Source: Taudactylus pleione (taxonomy: Eukaryota > Chordata > Amphibia > Anura > Myobatrachidae). Taken from it: a stretch of 64,000 nucleotides of DNA. Shown here piece by piece: positions 35,857 through 47,600 of the stretch. The notes below the pieces were generated by a model. It saw only the letters and a list, made by a program, of their open reading frames with translations. It searched no databases and was not told the DNA's origin. The translations under genes and the position numbers were made by a program. How positions within the stretch are numbered: the stretch's first letter is position 1; each line of letters starts with the position of its first letter. The stretch is taken from assembly GCA_031769625.1 (NCBI GenBank), contig JAUIMM010000583.1:310001-374000 (forward strand). Direction: 5' to 3'.

Positions 35857-38800
35857 ATGGGGAAGGATTACTACAAGATCTTGGGCATCCCTTCTGGGGC
35901 CAATGAGGATGAGATTAAGAAGGCCTATCGCAAGATGGCTCTGAAATACCACCCAGATAAGAACAAAGACGCCAACGCCGAGGACAAGTTCAAGGAGATT
36001 GCAGAAGCCTATGACGTCCTAAGCGACCCCAAGAAGCGGGCGGTGTACGACCAGTATGGCGAGGAAGGTAAGGGTGGCACATGACTATTGAACCTGCAAG
36101 TTTTTACTCGCTACACCAACACATGTTGGCATGATGAAGGCGTGCCTATTGTGTGCCTACATTCGCATAATTCTTTCCAGGATATAGATAAACAAGACCA
36201 TCATATCTGGCCTGTTATCTGTGTTAGTTAATAACCAGATGCGAGCATGTGGCCAGTAGGTCTTTATCATAAAATAGTTTACATTTGATGCAAGAAAGTA
36301 AGATAGTTAATCACTGAGTTACCCCTGAGTTCCCCAGAAACTCCAAAACTTGCTCTTTAGTTCTAGCGTTGATCTCCTTCCCAATGTTTCTTTCCTTCTG
36401 GGCATTTGACAAACTGATCCACGGTTTCAGTCCGGTGTATTGTTATCATGAGCAAAGTGCTTGTATGGAGGTGTCAAGAACCTTAACCACTGTTTTCCTA
36501 ATCCATGTTCTCTCCTCCTGACGTAGGCCTGAAGACCGGAGGGGGCTCATCTGGGAACACCGGCAGCTCTTTCCACTACACTTTCCATGGCGACCCCCAC
36601 GCTACCTTCGCTTCTTTCTTTGGAGGCTCCAATCCTTTTGACATCTTCTTTGGGTCCAACCGCTCTCGTATGTCCAATGGTTTTGACCACGAAGAGATGG
36701 ACATCGATGATGACGAGGACGACCCCTTTGGCGGCTTTGGGCGTTTTGGCTTCAACGGTTTCCACCGGCGGCACCCAGACCAGCTGCACAACCGTCGGAA
36801 GGTACAGGACCCGCCCGTGGTCCATGAGCTGAAAGTGTCGCTGGAGGAAATCTACCACGGCTGCACCAAGCGCATGAAGATCACGCGCCGGCGGCTGAAC
36901 CCAGACGGCCGCACAGTGAGAACTGAGGACAAGATCCTCAATGTGGTGATCAAGAAAGGTTGGAAAGAGGGGACCAAGATCACCTTCCCCAAAGAGGGTG
37001 ATGTCACGTCTGAAAATATCCCCGCAGATATTGTGTTCCTACTGAAGGACAAACCTCATGCACATTATAAGAGGGACGGCTCCAACATTGTGTATACGGC
37101 CAAGATCACACTGAAAGAGGTGAGCATGAATCCTTGGTATTAGCAAATAAGCTTCCTAATAGCATCACTGGTACCTTTCCATGTATCTCCTCTCCTTCAA
37201 GTCCCTGTCACGAGATATCCAGTTGTATAGGAGCAGTGGGAAATTCATAGTGTATATAGGTCTTCAGATGTTCACCAACCTCTGCTATAGAATCCCTAAA
37301 ATCCAAAATAACCGGACACTTGGGAGTGCTCCCAGCATTCTCCTGACTGTCCTAGCTGTGATGTTCTGTATTTTTCCTGAGCCATTATAGGACTGTACTA
37401 GCGACTTGTAGTCGGTGAGCATTTTTTAGAGGATATTGTTAATGCTACATTTCCTTTTAGACTATCAGCTACTGTGTCCTGATACCGTGGTGATTACCCG
37501 GGACCTTCTCATACACCGAGATTGCCATTCAGTAGCTGGTGCAAAAATATGTTGTAACTACGAAGTGCCTGACTCAAGCCACCGGTATGATCCATGAGCT
37601 GGGCTTCATACACTGTGTATATAAAACTATACAGAGGAGCAGGGACTTTACCTAACCAATAAGCTGTGATAGAAAGGGGAAGGCTACTGAGAACTTCCTA
37701 GTGTGCTGTTTAATGTGTATTCCCCTAAGTAAAATCCACTATCTACTATAGATAAATAGATAAAGAGAGGTGTAGCTTCATTAGGACTTTAGAATAATGT
37801 AGATCCTAATCTGACATTTCGGTCCATGAAAGACCTTCGTTAAAGTCTTTATGGATTGAAAGACTTACAACTATTCTGATGTCCCAATATAAAGCTACTG
37901 TACACCTATTTAACACTTTGGTGAGTGCACCCTTTTTTTTTTTTTTCCTATTTACATTGGAAGCCTTTCTATGGCGGCGATTCAATTCAGCGCGCTGTGA
38001 ATATCTCCGGGAAGTAGGTCCAGGAGATATTCAATTCACCGCGCTGTTTTGTCCGGCTATACAAATCTTAAGTCAGAGAATAACGGTTCACGCGACTTAA
38101 CTGGGTGTTTAGTCGCGGTAACTGGCATTCTTCGATTAAAGTGTCAGCCGCGCTAAGCCGGCAAACAGCCTTGTGGCCGGCACTTTAGATGGAAAAGAAA
38201 TCCTTTTGATCGACTTAACAGTGCGCTGAATTGAATAGCTACGGGAACTTCTTCCTGGAGATATTCACAGTGCGCTGAATTGCATAGCTACGGGAACTTC
38301 TTCCTGGAGATATTCACAGTGCGCTGAATTGCATAGCTACGGGAACTTCTTCCTGGAGATATTCACAGTGCGCTGAATTGAATCGCCCCTTTTTGTTTCG
38401 TTTGGTGTGACACCCCAGCTCCAGTAGTTTTTCACATGAGTGTGCAACAATTTTTAAAGTGAGCTTCGATTTGGGAGTACCAATGTCTAGGAAAAGTCTG
38501 TGCTCAATTTTTTAGGTCCAGGAGGTGAACTTCCAGGTTTAAAACTGACTACGGTATGTCCTATTATTGTGACAAAATTTTCTGCAAGCACCTAGGGGGC
38601 TGAATGTACGTTTGCTCCTGTATGAACATTCACTGCGGTGTCTATAAACAAACAACCGCAGTTCCTGGGAGTAATACAAACTCCACTGCAAGATACCAGA
38701 TACATTTATGTTATTCCTGCTCTGCTCTCTATTAACCGTGTATTTACCTTCTTAGCCTCTTTGTTTTCCTGGTATATAAGTTAGAGCTTTTCCTTAGCTG

Positions 38801-41800
38801 CAGTTACAATAGAAGAGACGCATCATATATAGGGGAAATGAGACTGGCTCAAGGGCCGGATTCAGAGATGGACGCAATGGCGGCTTTTACAAAGAATGAG
38901 CAATGCGTCAGTCGCATTACGCAAGCACATTGATTGTTTTGCGGTTCCGCATGCACAGAGAACCCATTCGCAAAGTGGGTGACAGGTAAACAGCGTTTGA
39001 TGGAAGTAATGGGGGGTGGTTAGAAAAACGCAGGCCTGTCTTACCGTTTAAACACTGTTACATGTGCGTGCATAAATCAGCCACTACCATCTCCTACGCA
39101 GCATGTGAGCTCTCCGCGTGTCAGGAGAGACGCTGTATTTGAGACAGGTCAGACTTGCCGTAAGGGCTGGTCGATGAGCGTTGATGTTACCGATATTTAT
39201 GCAGGTACGTGACGTTGGGCGCATATGAGAAGGCAGCGATGGGCGTCCCTATGATCGGGGAAGCTTTGGAACTATTTGCATATTTTTGTAGGTGCGATCG
39301 CAGTAGCGTCCTTCTCTGAATCGGGCCCCAAAGACGGAAGATCAATGTGGTAAAAGATGTATGAGGGCACATACAGTACAAGACTATAAACATATGGCAT
39401 CTTCCATTGTTACAATGTGGCCCAAGCAGTCTCGGGGGCTGACTAGTCACCCCATGTGCAGCAGCTGTACCCAATCCTACAGGTCCTTCTCGCTATAGGA
39501 ACCGCTGCCTGTTAGCTCTGGTGGTTTCCCGGGTTTCTAGCCTTGGGCTCATCACACCCAACAGTCTCCGCGCCTTCGTATATAATGCAGATCGTTTTCC
39601 CTGTAATGAGAGGCTTTACTCTGAAGCTTCATAGCTTGTACATGCATGTTACAGGCGTGTTCACGGGACAGCTGCTGGTGCTGTGTGATTAGTTATTTGG
39701 GCGGGTACCAGGAACAGACTGAGGGATTTATACAGCGCTGTAAATATTTCAGGATGAGACTAGGCCGATGATGTCAGATTTAATGTTCTAGTGATGATAA
39801 ATCAGGGGGGGGGGGGGGACGTGGATTTTTCATCTGTCACAGGATAACTTTAGAAGGGAGAAGAAACACAGAGTCTTCTTTCCTGGGACGAGGGGGCTGT
39901 AATTAGCGCAGCCAGTGTACATTTATCTGATTGCCCCCTGTATATCTGTGCTGCCAATGGAGAGATAGAGCCCTGGCCAGTATAATAAAGCAAGTCATTA
40001 GTGTAGGAGAGTCACACCGAGCAGCGGGCTGTCCTACCTCCTGTCACCGCCCAGCTCATGTGTTACGTATGGCACAGCCGTCTTTTCCCAGGTAATCGGG
40101 GGGGTGGGGGGGGTGCTTTTATTTTTGGTTACTTATTTCCTCTCTGTCGCAGACGCTTCCTAATTGACCTATACTAAAGTATATAAACTCCATGTGTCCC
40201 GTATTCCAATGCCAGCGACCAGGTTCTATAACTGCATACGTCCGGGTCCAAGTTACTAATAACTAACGGGCTGTTACACAACACGAGATCTGCGTTGTGT
40301 ACAGAGCGGCCGTCATGGGTGGGTCTGACGTTTTTGGGGCTCTGTCACTTTAACAGCCCAACCCTCATTCCCCTCCGTCCTTTCCAGTGAAGAGAACAGA
40401 GCTGTGGGCCATACTGGTGCCGTGTAGCCCCTGCGTGATCCTCCTCTCACTGACCTTTATCTATTTCCACCTGGTAGATGCAGAATTTCCATCACAGCTA
40501 TATAAAGCCGAGTGTATTTATACCCTGCCAGGGAGTCACGAGGGGGGGAGATCTGGCTCGTGGTTCTGGCCGACCTGTACAGTTTTATGAAGCTGTCGTC
40601 TGAGTTCATGCAGGAGAGGGGTACGGGAAGGTGCACGGGCCGGACCTGAGGCTATGTCGGACATTAATCTGGTACTCCCACATTACGTGCAGAGGGGAAA
40701 ATGCGTATAAACGCTCGCGTACAGAGTCCGTACAATCGGTTCGCTACGAATACCCATCATCACTGCGCACTGCTGGGTGTAAAAGATTAGAGTCTGCACA
40801 GCCCGCAGTTCTGTTGATACACGGGAACGGCCAATTACGCCTCTTCCTCCGTAAATTGGGACATGACTGAAATGTTTGTGACTTGGCACCACTCGGTTTT
40901 GGAGAATTATAATAGATTGTGTTTCCAGGATGGGGTTCTAGTTACTATAAACAACATAACGAGGGATCATTAGAATGTTTTGCTATAGACCGTAGGTTCC
41001 CAAACGCGGCCCTTATAGCACCCTGACAGTCCATGTTTTAAGGATAGCCATGCTTGACCACAGGTGACTTAATTAGTGCTTTAGTCAATTTTGATTTAAC
41101 CTGTGCTCAACCATGGATATCGCTAAAACCTGAACTGTTAGGGTGCCTTGGGGACCGCTTTTTGGGAAATTCTGCTATAGGCAATTGAAAAAGTATAAAT
41201 CATGGCCACTGGCCCCGCCAACTGGTCACATGACTGGAATGTAGTAATCGTTGCAGGACAATTACTATTGTTACCTTACGTTGCTCCAGTATTGTCTGCA
41301 ACAGCTTTACGGATGGGAGCAATCACAGGAATAAGAGTAGATGGGGCATTAACAGACAGGGAATAGATGGCCCTGCTCAGGCTTATAATCTATAGGCTCA
41401 CGCAATGAATGAATGAATGAATATCTTGTGTAACAAAAGTAAATGGGGAGGGGGCAGTAAAACAGAAATTCACGTCTGGCGTTTTCTGACCAAGCTGCTG
41501 GACAAACTACGCAGGTCTGCGAAATTTAAGGTTTTGAAAGCTTTTTTTTGTAATAATACTTTTATATTCTTAATTATACTCCTGTGTACATCAAGAAATA
41601 TTACCACATCACATTTACCTATAAGGGGGTTACATACATTTTTAAGAAAAAAACAAGAAGTTTCATTGTTTTTGACATTTATTGTAAAACACAAAGCAGT
41701 GTAGCTGATATCACTGTGTTTTTGTCTTAATTACATAGTAAAATAACAATAAAATCAAACCATAATAGAAACAAAACCATAATTATTGAAAAAATCGTTA

Positions 41801-44517
41801 ATATCTTGGGCTTTTTTTGTCTTCAAACTTCGTTTTTTCGCTTATAAGCTTTTTCTGTGTCGTCTCTGTGTATCATCCAGCAGTAGACAACCATCATGCT
41901 GACAACCCAACGACCCTGGTACTTTCTACATCTTTAATGTCTTGGTGGAACCGTTCACCCTGTTCTTCACTGTAGTCTCCGAGATTATTCGGGAAATGCT
42001 CAATATGGGAATTCAAAAAATTTACCTTTAAACGCATATTGCAGCCAAGGTTTCTGTAAATATTAAGCATTTCCCTGACAATTTCTTTGTAGTTTGGATC
42101 CTTGACATTGCCTAAATATTTTTAAAGTGTGTGTGTAGTGTGTACTGTGTGTGTATGTGGTGGTAGGCAGGGTTTAAACCGAGCCGGCACAGGGCAAAAC
42201 TGTTGCATCTTCGCCAGCTCACGTTGTATTTGTTATGTATGTTAATTTAGACAGTATGGGGTTTAGGCCCTTTGTAAATTTCAGCTCCAGGACCATGTGG
42301 ACCTTAATCTGGCACTGGGCAGGGGGGGGGGGGGTGGCGGGGGGGGGGGGGGGGGGGGGAGTTTTATGCCGAGAACTGAATTGCAATGTTCTATACAACC
42401 GACTGAATTCATTTAAGACCATGTTTTATAATAAATGTAGGCAGAATATTTTTAATTCTTTAAAGAATATGAAAAAAAAATGACTTCTTCATAAATACAC
42501 GTTTTGCAGAAAAAAGTGATGTTATATGCAAAATCAGGAGTAATTTTCGGGTTCAGAAGCCAAAAATCTATAAGTATCACATAAATTTGTTAAAAGCTTT
42601 TTCATCGCAGACCTGTGTTATCACCTGACGTTAACCCTCTCATCTCTTAGCTACCACACCTTTCCGCTGACTCCTATATTGCTATGACCCGTTCTGCCTG
42701 GTATTGCGACACATATCTGTACTGACACAATGGTTGGGAACCACCGACCAAGGAGACAGCTTTCCGGCTAAGTCCCCCTGACCGGGTAATGAAAGCCAGA
42801 CCAGGATGGCGAGTGTGAAGTCCTCTTGGATTGAGCACCTGCTGAATGGAGTTCAGAGCCTAGATCTTGATGACCCCCTTCCTTTGTGTAAGTTAGCCAA
42901 GGTGAGCAGCGCCGATCCATGAAGGTGAGAGAAGATGAGGGTCTCTCCCAGCATCGCACTTCTCTCCCCCAGGACGGCATTGTCAAAGTTGCTTATTGCC
43001 ATATTTAGCGGCGCTCTCCTCTTCCAGGAATAGACAACGGTGTCAGGATCGGCTATAGGCATGTGAATCGCTAATGAGGAGAAAGCGTTTTCAGTACCTG
43101 GTGTCCTCTGCTGGGCTGCCGACACCTGCGTGAGAGGGGTTACAGTCCTGGGTATTTCTGTGGGTTCTGTCGCTTCAACTCTTGTTACTATCCATTCATA
43201 ATATCAGACAATCCTCTATATACAAGACTGTAACCGCACTGACCAACTAGTAAGGGGCTACATTCAAAAATGAAAACCTCCTCTTCCTGAATACATGTAA
43301 TTTATACTTAACGCTGTACTCTTTCCCATCTGTGTTGTAAGTATATTTGGCGTACTGTCACCTGCACAGAGAGTAACCAGCTGATCCGTCCAGTGGGCAC
43401 CATAGAAATCACCTAGGCAGATTATGGGCATCATGAGGCAGTTGGGGCTGATATAGGCAGTATAATCTGGTCGCTGGTGAACATGCCGGAAATCTGTGCG
43501 CTTCTGTGTGCGGGCGTCCACTGACCAGAGCGCTGTGGCGACAGAATAGATCTAACTGATCACTGAACAGCAGGATCTCATCCACTTCCCTGTGTGACCA
43601 CCGTGGATTCTGAGGGAGTGTGTGACTATATGGGCACTTACTGATGGGCACTAGCGTGAATAGACATAAGTTGTGTAGCAGATAGTCTGAGGGAGTGTGT
43701 GACTATATGGGCACTTACTGATGGGCACTAGCGTGAATAGACATACGTTGTGTAGATAGTTTGCTTCATAACCTGACTGGTCTCTCTCTGACCTGGGGCC
43801 TGGTTGTCACCAGCTGTCTCTTACACATCTACTGTGTAATGTGCCATCTACTTCATGGCTGCTCCTATTTAGCAAAGGCACAGATACCAGGGCTGATATA
43901 CATCACTATTATTACCCATGTAGCCCAGAACCTTTCATTGAGTTTAATTCCACTATCCCTGTAATAATTAGGGCAGCACAGATGGTGTAATGGTTAGCAT
44001 TACTGCCTTAGAGCAATAAGGTCAATGGTTCAGTTCCCACTGTGTGGAGTGCACAGGGCTGGTGACACCTTTCAGGCAGAGGCACACTAACTAGATTATT
44101 ACACGTGTATCACACTGGCAGGAGGAGGGGGAGGAGAAATGGTTATTACCCACTCAGTGCACAGGGCTGGCGACACCTTTCAGGCAGGGGCACACCAACT
44201 ATATGATTACACATGTATCAGACTGGCAGGAGGAGGGGGAGGAGATATGGTCATTACCCACTCAGTGCACAGGGCTGGTGACACCTAATGAGTCCTTGGT
44301 TTGTGATTAGAATTTATAGCAGCACTGAACAAACTTCCAATAACTTTCAGATTAAACAGATCTGTTCTGACAGTTTAGGATAATGCCGCACCGGTCTGTA
44401 ATCTCTAAAAACATTGTTTTCAGATATAGTTATACTTTTATCCTGTAAAAGGTCCTGACACCGGTCATCTAGGTGTGTGTATGTATGTATGTATGTATGT
44501 ATGTATGTATATATGTG

Positions 44518-44593
<76 letters not shown>

Positions 44594-46206
44594 CGATCTG
44601 TGACTTCCTGCTGCCTCCATTCCCCTCCTCACATCATGTCACTGCCCCTGTCACATACAGCTCTGTCATCACTAACACATCACTCATCTCCTGATATACT
44701 CTGTGCTGCTGGGGACCCTGCTCCTCCCACTATATAACTCTCAGTATGTGACTTCCTGCTGCCTCCATTCCCCTCCTCACATCATGTCACTGTCCCTGTC
44801 ACATGCAGCCCTGTCCTCACTGACGCATTACAAGTAGACAGATCAGTAACTCCCACATATAACATCTCAGGACATGACAGAGATGAATAGTACATACAGT
44901 GAGGTGCTGTGATAAGTTACAGGCACCTGCGGGAGGGGTGACTGTGTAATCTTGAAGTAGCTGTAAAAATACATTTGCTCCAATGCACAGTAAGTGTCTG
45001 TATTTATAGAGTGATCTAACCTGCCGTAGTCCCGCACCAGGGGCCAGCATATCTAAATGTAATGTACAATGTGCTCTGGGGATACGGCCTAGTTATCGCC
45101 GGTCCCAGTGGTCTGGTGTTACGGTAACGTCTTATGATGATATCAGCAGATATGTTTTAAAGTGAATTAAATGTATAAATAGGGAAACTAGCTCGGCCTC
45201 TCGTGCCCAAATAAGTAACCCGTGCTATAGCCTGGAGGTCCTGCAGCATGGGGTTCACCAAGCACCCCTGCAGGGTGTCGGGATATTAATGTAATGTCAC
45301 AGCTATAACATACTATTGGGGAACTGGAAGTCCCAGCACGGCCTGGCAGCCTTCTCCTAAACTGAGGGAATCCGTCTTCATCTCTTTAATAGTCAGAAAG
45401 GAGTTATAGTTTCTTATTTCAATTAAAGAAGCCAGTGGATGAAGGCGTCTGTATGTATGTACATACGATATATATATATAATGTGTGTGCGATGAGTGGA
45501 TGAAGGTGGCCTGTGTGTGTATGTATTTATGATATATATATATATATATATAATTAGCACTAATCCACGGCATTCACCATTCCTAGATTTGGGGTGCAAC
45601 ATGGTCTCTTGATGGGGGCTGCAAGCTTAAATACATTTATCAATTCATGAACCAAAGCCCCACTGTGTATTATTATTGCTGGTTATTATGGTGAGTGCAG
45701 GGCCCCTGTGATTTCTATATACACAATGTGGTCACATGACCGTCTCAGGACATGTTTTGTGACATTAGATAGATTTAAAGGGTGGAACAGGTGCATTTAA
45801 GGGTGTCATTGTCAGTTGGGGGGGGGGTGATCCATTCTTCCCACAGGAGGGCTAGCAGAAACTAAGTCATGCTATAGCTGTGATATAATAGCCTTGTGTA
45901 CCCAATGAGGACTGTGGAACTGTTACGATATATTATAACGCTCTTACCTGGTTCTCTGTCCCTCTCCTTTAGGCTCTGTGTGGTTGTACTGTCAACATTC
46001 CTACAATCGATGGACGGGTCATCCCGCTGCCCTGTAGTGATGTCATCAAGCCAGGCACCGTTAAGCGGCTAAGAGGAGAGGGATTGCCGTTCCCGAAAGT
46101 CCCCAATCAACGGGCCGACTTAATAGTGGAGTTTCAAGTGCGCTTCCCTGACAGAATACCTCAGCCCACCCGGGAGCTCCTCAAACAGCACCTGCCCTGT
46201 TCCTAG
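35857..46206 (+). CDS. dnajb5: DnaJ (HSP40) homolog, subfamily B member 5
   Basis: Class B J-protein co-chaperone that stimulates HSP70 ATPase and delivers clients in cytosol and nucleus. The CDS joins 35857-36067, 36527-37119 and 45973-46206 (1038 nt, 345 residues; human DNAJB5 has 348). Splice sites are canonical (TCCTAG|GG at 35818, G|GTAAGG at 36067, ACGTAG|GC at 36526, GAG|GTGAGC at 37119, CCTTTAG|GC at 45972) and phases agree (1, 0). The J domain covers residues 1-70 with the HPD motif at 32-34. A Gly/Phe-rich region ([19 protein letters not shown], then an acidic DIDDDEDD stretch) runs to about 155. The substrate-binding C-terminal domains follow ([19 protein letters not shown] onwards), and the protein ends LLKQHLPCS. 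There is no zinc-finger Cys repeat, as expected for class B. The start is the ATG before GKDYY. Intron 3 is 8.9 kb. The upstream heat-shock element suggests stress induction. Confidence 0.97.
36068..36526 (+). other. dnajb5: dnajb5 intron between J-domain and G/F exons
   Basis: 459 bp bounded by GTAAGG and ACGTAG. The acceptor is preceded by a CTCTCCTCCTG pyrimidine tract. No other feature is seen. Confidence 0.85.
37976..38387. mobile_element. MITE with GGCGATTCAATTCAGCGC termini and internal triplication
   Basis: It begins GGCGATTCAATTCAGCGC and ends GCGCTGAATTGAATCGCC. The right half contains three tandem 49-bp units (GCGCTGAATTG.ATAGCTAC followed by GGGAACTTCTTCCTGGAG and ATATTCACAGT) starting near 38222, 38271 and 38320, then the terminus itself. 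The target duplication is unclear. No transposase. Confidence 0.7.
38853..39328. mobile_element. Harbinger-like MITE, diverged CTGATTCAGAGC family
   Basis: GGGCCGGATTCAGAGATGGACGC opens the element (about 38853) and CTCTGAATCGGGCCC closes it (about 39313-39327). CAA follows both ends but is a weak duplication. The GATTCAGAG.TGGACGCAAT start matches the copy at 48716. Confidence 0.6.
40989..41172. mobile_element. hAT-like MITE with 8-bp duplication TGCTATAG
   Basis: TGCTATAG occurs at 40981-40988 and 41173-41180. Between them TAGGTTCCCAAACGCGG at the left is matched by CCGCTTTTTGGGAA at the right, and CCCTGACAGT by an inverted ACTGTTAGGGTG. The 8-bp duplication and the TTCCCAAAC-type terminus indicate a hAT non-autonomous element. 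Confidence 0.7.
41823..42119 (-). pseudogene. Relic of a transposon-encoded protein (GERFHQDI family)
   Basis: Reading the minus strand from 42119 gives [18 protein letters not shown], then [20 protein letters not shown] and [12 protein letters not shown]. After one frame slip come [20 protein letters not shown] and a stop at 41825-41823. I recall this motif series (KxHFLxSHxDxFPx[19 protein letters not shown], MMxDYCW) as the C-terminus of a widespread uncharacterised transposon-borne protein of animals. The class is not certain. One frameshift and no upstream frame make it a fossil inside the dnajb5 intron. Confidence 0.6.
42319..42361 (+). repeat. Near-pure poly-G tract
   Basis: Three G-runs, broken only by GT, GGC and A, occupy about 43 bp on the plus strand. 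G-quadruplex formation is likely. Such tracts are also sequencing-error prone. Confidence 0.8.
43609..43759. repeat. 77-bp direct duplication
   Basis: The segment from TCTGAGGGAGTGTGTGAC through GCGTGAATAGACATA.GTTGTG occurs at 43609 and again at 43686 with one base change, a recent local duplication in the intron. Confidence 0.8.
43975..44062 (+). repeat. tRNA-like SINE/L2-related fragment
   Basis: GGTGTAATGGTTAGCATTACTGCCT resembles a tRNA-type A box region and is followed by CAATGGTTCAGTTCCCA, B-box-like, then GTGTGGAGT. The same modules occur inverted at 46950-47135. They look like CORE-SINE or L2-tail repeats of frogs. Confidence 0.5.
44049..44290. repeat. 108-bp tandem duplication, about 2.2 copies
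   Basis: GTGCACAGGGCTGG.GACACC recurs at 44049, 44157 and 44265, exactly 108 bp apart, with intervening CACACTGGCAGGAGGAGGGG segments conserved. Confidence 0.85.
44472..44591. repeat. Compound microsatellite (GTAT)n-(GT)n-(AT)n
   Basis: Runs of GTAT, then GT, then AT follow one another. The downstream segment near 44597-44660 is duplicated near 44745-44805 (GACTTCCTGCTGCCTCCATT). Confidence 0.9.
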
Positions 46207-46835
46207 TACCGTAACAAAGGAGAGAGGGGCCCCTGGCCCCAAACACTACGTCGCAGACCTGTGCCAGGGCTTCACAAAGAAAACCTTCTATCCTACCTGC
46301 AGTTTCTGTACCTGTTACTTGGGATGACTGTCTATAAACACACGTTCTATGCAGAAGAACACTACTTTCTATGGTTTGATAAACTGTATCTTCCTTTTTT
46401 CAGAGTTTGCATTTTCCAAGTCTTCGACGCTCCCGCAACAGAACCCGGGCGGCGTTTTCAGGTCACAGGTGACGGGATTGTGCCAATATGGGAACGCGCT
46501 ACCTCTATCCCGTCCTGAGGCAGTGTCACGCGGGCCCTGCTGGCCGCGTCACTGGAGAAAGGACGATGACGAGAACTTGTATATTATCTTTGTAGAAACA
46601 TAGACTTTCAGGTGGTGCTCATGTAAATGGTTTCCCCTCACCCCTCGGTTTTAGAAGTATTTTTAACACTAGTTCCACACAGATAAACTTCATTGAAGTA
46701 AGTGACTTTTAAACGACCTTTTTTTTAAAAGTTAAAAAAAAAAAAAAAAGATTTGTAAATATAATTTAAAGTGACCGGTGCTTTTGACATTTCTACACAC
46801 TGAGCAGAAATAAAGTAAAACTATTGTGGATTTTC
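46207..46835 (+). other. dnajb5: dnajb5 3' untranslated region
   Basis: It follows the TAG at 46204-46206. It includes an A-rich stretch at about 46733-46750 and ends shortly after the AATAAA at 46809-46814. The end point is inferred from the signal. Confidence 0.7.
46809..46814 (+). terminator. dnajb5: Polyadenylation signal AATAAA of dnajb5
   Basis: Canonical AATAAA about 600 bp after the stop codon, followed within 30-60 bp by T/G-rich sequence (GTGTTTAATG, TCTTTTACTTGTGG). Confidence 0.65.
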
Positions 46836-46949
46836 CCATGACGAATCCCTGTGTTTAATGAATGGTCTTTTACTTGTGGCGATTGGTGCACCTCACGACG
46901 TTTGGACAGAGCGGTTATGTCGCCTGTAGGAAACGGTCCTCGCTGCGCA

Positions 46950-47135
46950 ACATGTGGCCTGATATTATTATATAGGGCACACACATTACGCAGCGCTTTA
47001 CAGAGGATACCTGAGGCACCCAAATCCCTTCCCCACACTAGGGTTAACGGGAGAATATACAAACTCCACACAGAGAGATTGCCTTCATGGGGAATTGAAC
47101 TCATGACCTCGGTGCTGTAATGCTAACCACTACGC
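46950..47135 (-). repeat. tRNA-headed SINE or L2-tail repeat, reverse orientation
   Basis: On the minus strand it reads GCGTAGTGGTTAGCATTAC, then ATGAGTTCAATTCCCC (B-box-like), GTGTGGAGTTTGTATATTC, and ends in AAAGCGCTGCGTAATGTG near 46985. That module order is typical of L2-linked frog SINEs. Confidence 0.55.
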
Positions 47136-47344
47136 CATCCTTAGACCCTGGGGGCCTACCCTCACTCAGACTGAGTCATTGCATTCATACAAACAATATG
47201 TTGTCCTTACTTGACCATAGCAGATGTCGGGGGGGACATGCCGGATCTGGTGAACCCCACCAATCTTAGCTCTGTAACTTGTATACAGATCATCTTCTAA
47301 TGGTGCTAAGACCAGAATAAGAATCTTTGTTTACAAACATAGGT
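47136..47344. other. Short unassigned stretch downstream of dnajb5
   Basis: No gene or repeat was recognised. Confidence 0.35.
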
Positions 47345-47600
47345 CATGTCGCTCCAGGAGGTTATCACATAGGAGGAATAAAAGTGACAGGAGGTTATCA
47401 CATAGGAGGAATAAGAGTGCCAGGAGGTTATCACATAGGAGGAATAAGAGTGTCAGGAGGTTATCACCTAGGAGGAATAAGAGTGTCAGGAGGTTATCAC
47501 CTAGGAGGAATAAGAGTGTCAGGAGGTTATCACATAGGAGGAATAAGAGTGCCAGAAGGTTATCACATAGGAGGAATAAGAGTGACAGGAGGGCTCTGGG
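47345..47600. repeat. 33-bp minisatellite, about 8 copies
   Basis: The unit GGAGGTTATCACATAGGAGG plus AATAAGAGTGTCA repeats every 33 bp. A plus frame reads an 11-residue repeat (GGYHIGGIRVP) only because 33 is divisible by three. The frame carries no domain outside the repeat. Confidence 0.85.

Larger units (their letters stand above)
37120..45972 (+). other. dnajb5: dnajb5 last intron
   Basis: About 8.9 kb bounded by GTGAGC and CCTCTCCTTTAG. It holds the MITEs at 37976, 38853 and 40989, the transposase relic at 41823, a tRNA-like SINE fragment near 43975, local duplications and microsatellites listed separately. The rest shows no coding signal. Poly-G runs occur at about 39807-39818 and 42319-42360. 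Confidence 0.8.

Noticed and set aside
40387..40590. Small open frame with a hydrophobic segment in the last dnajb5 intron
   Set aside because: No splice sites, conservation clue or domain. Intronic chance ORF.
46261..46603. Open frames in the dnajb5 3' untranslated region
   Set aside because: They lie after the conserved stop and carry no recognisable domain.
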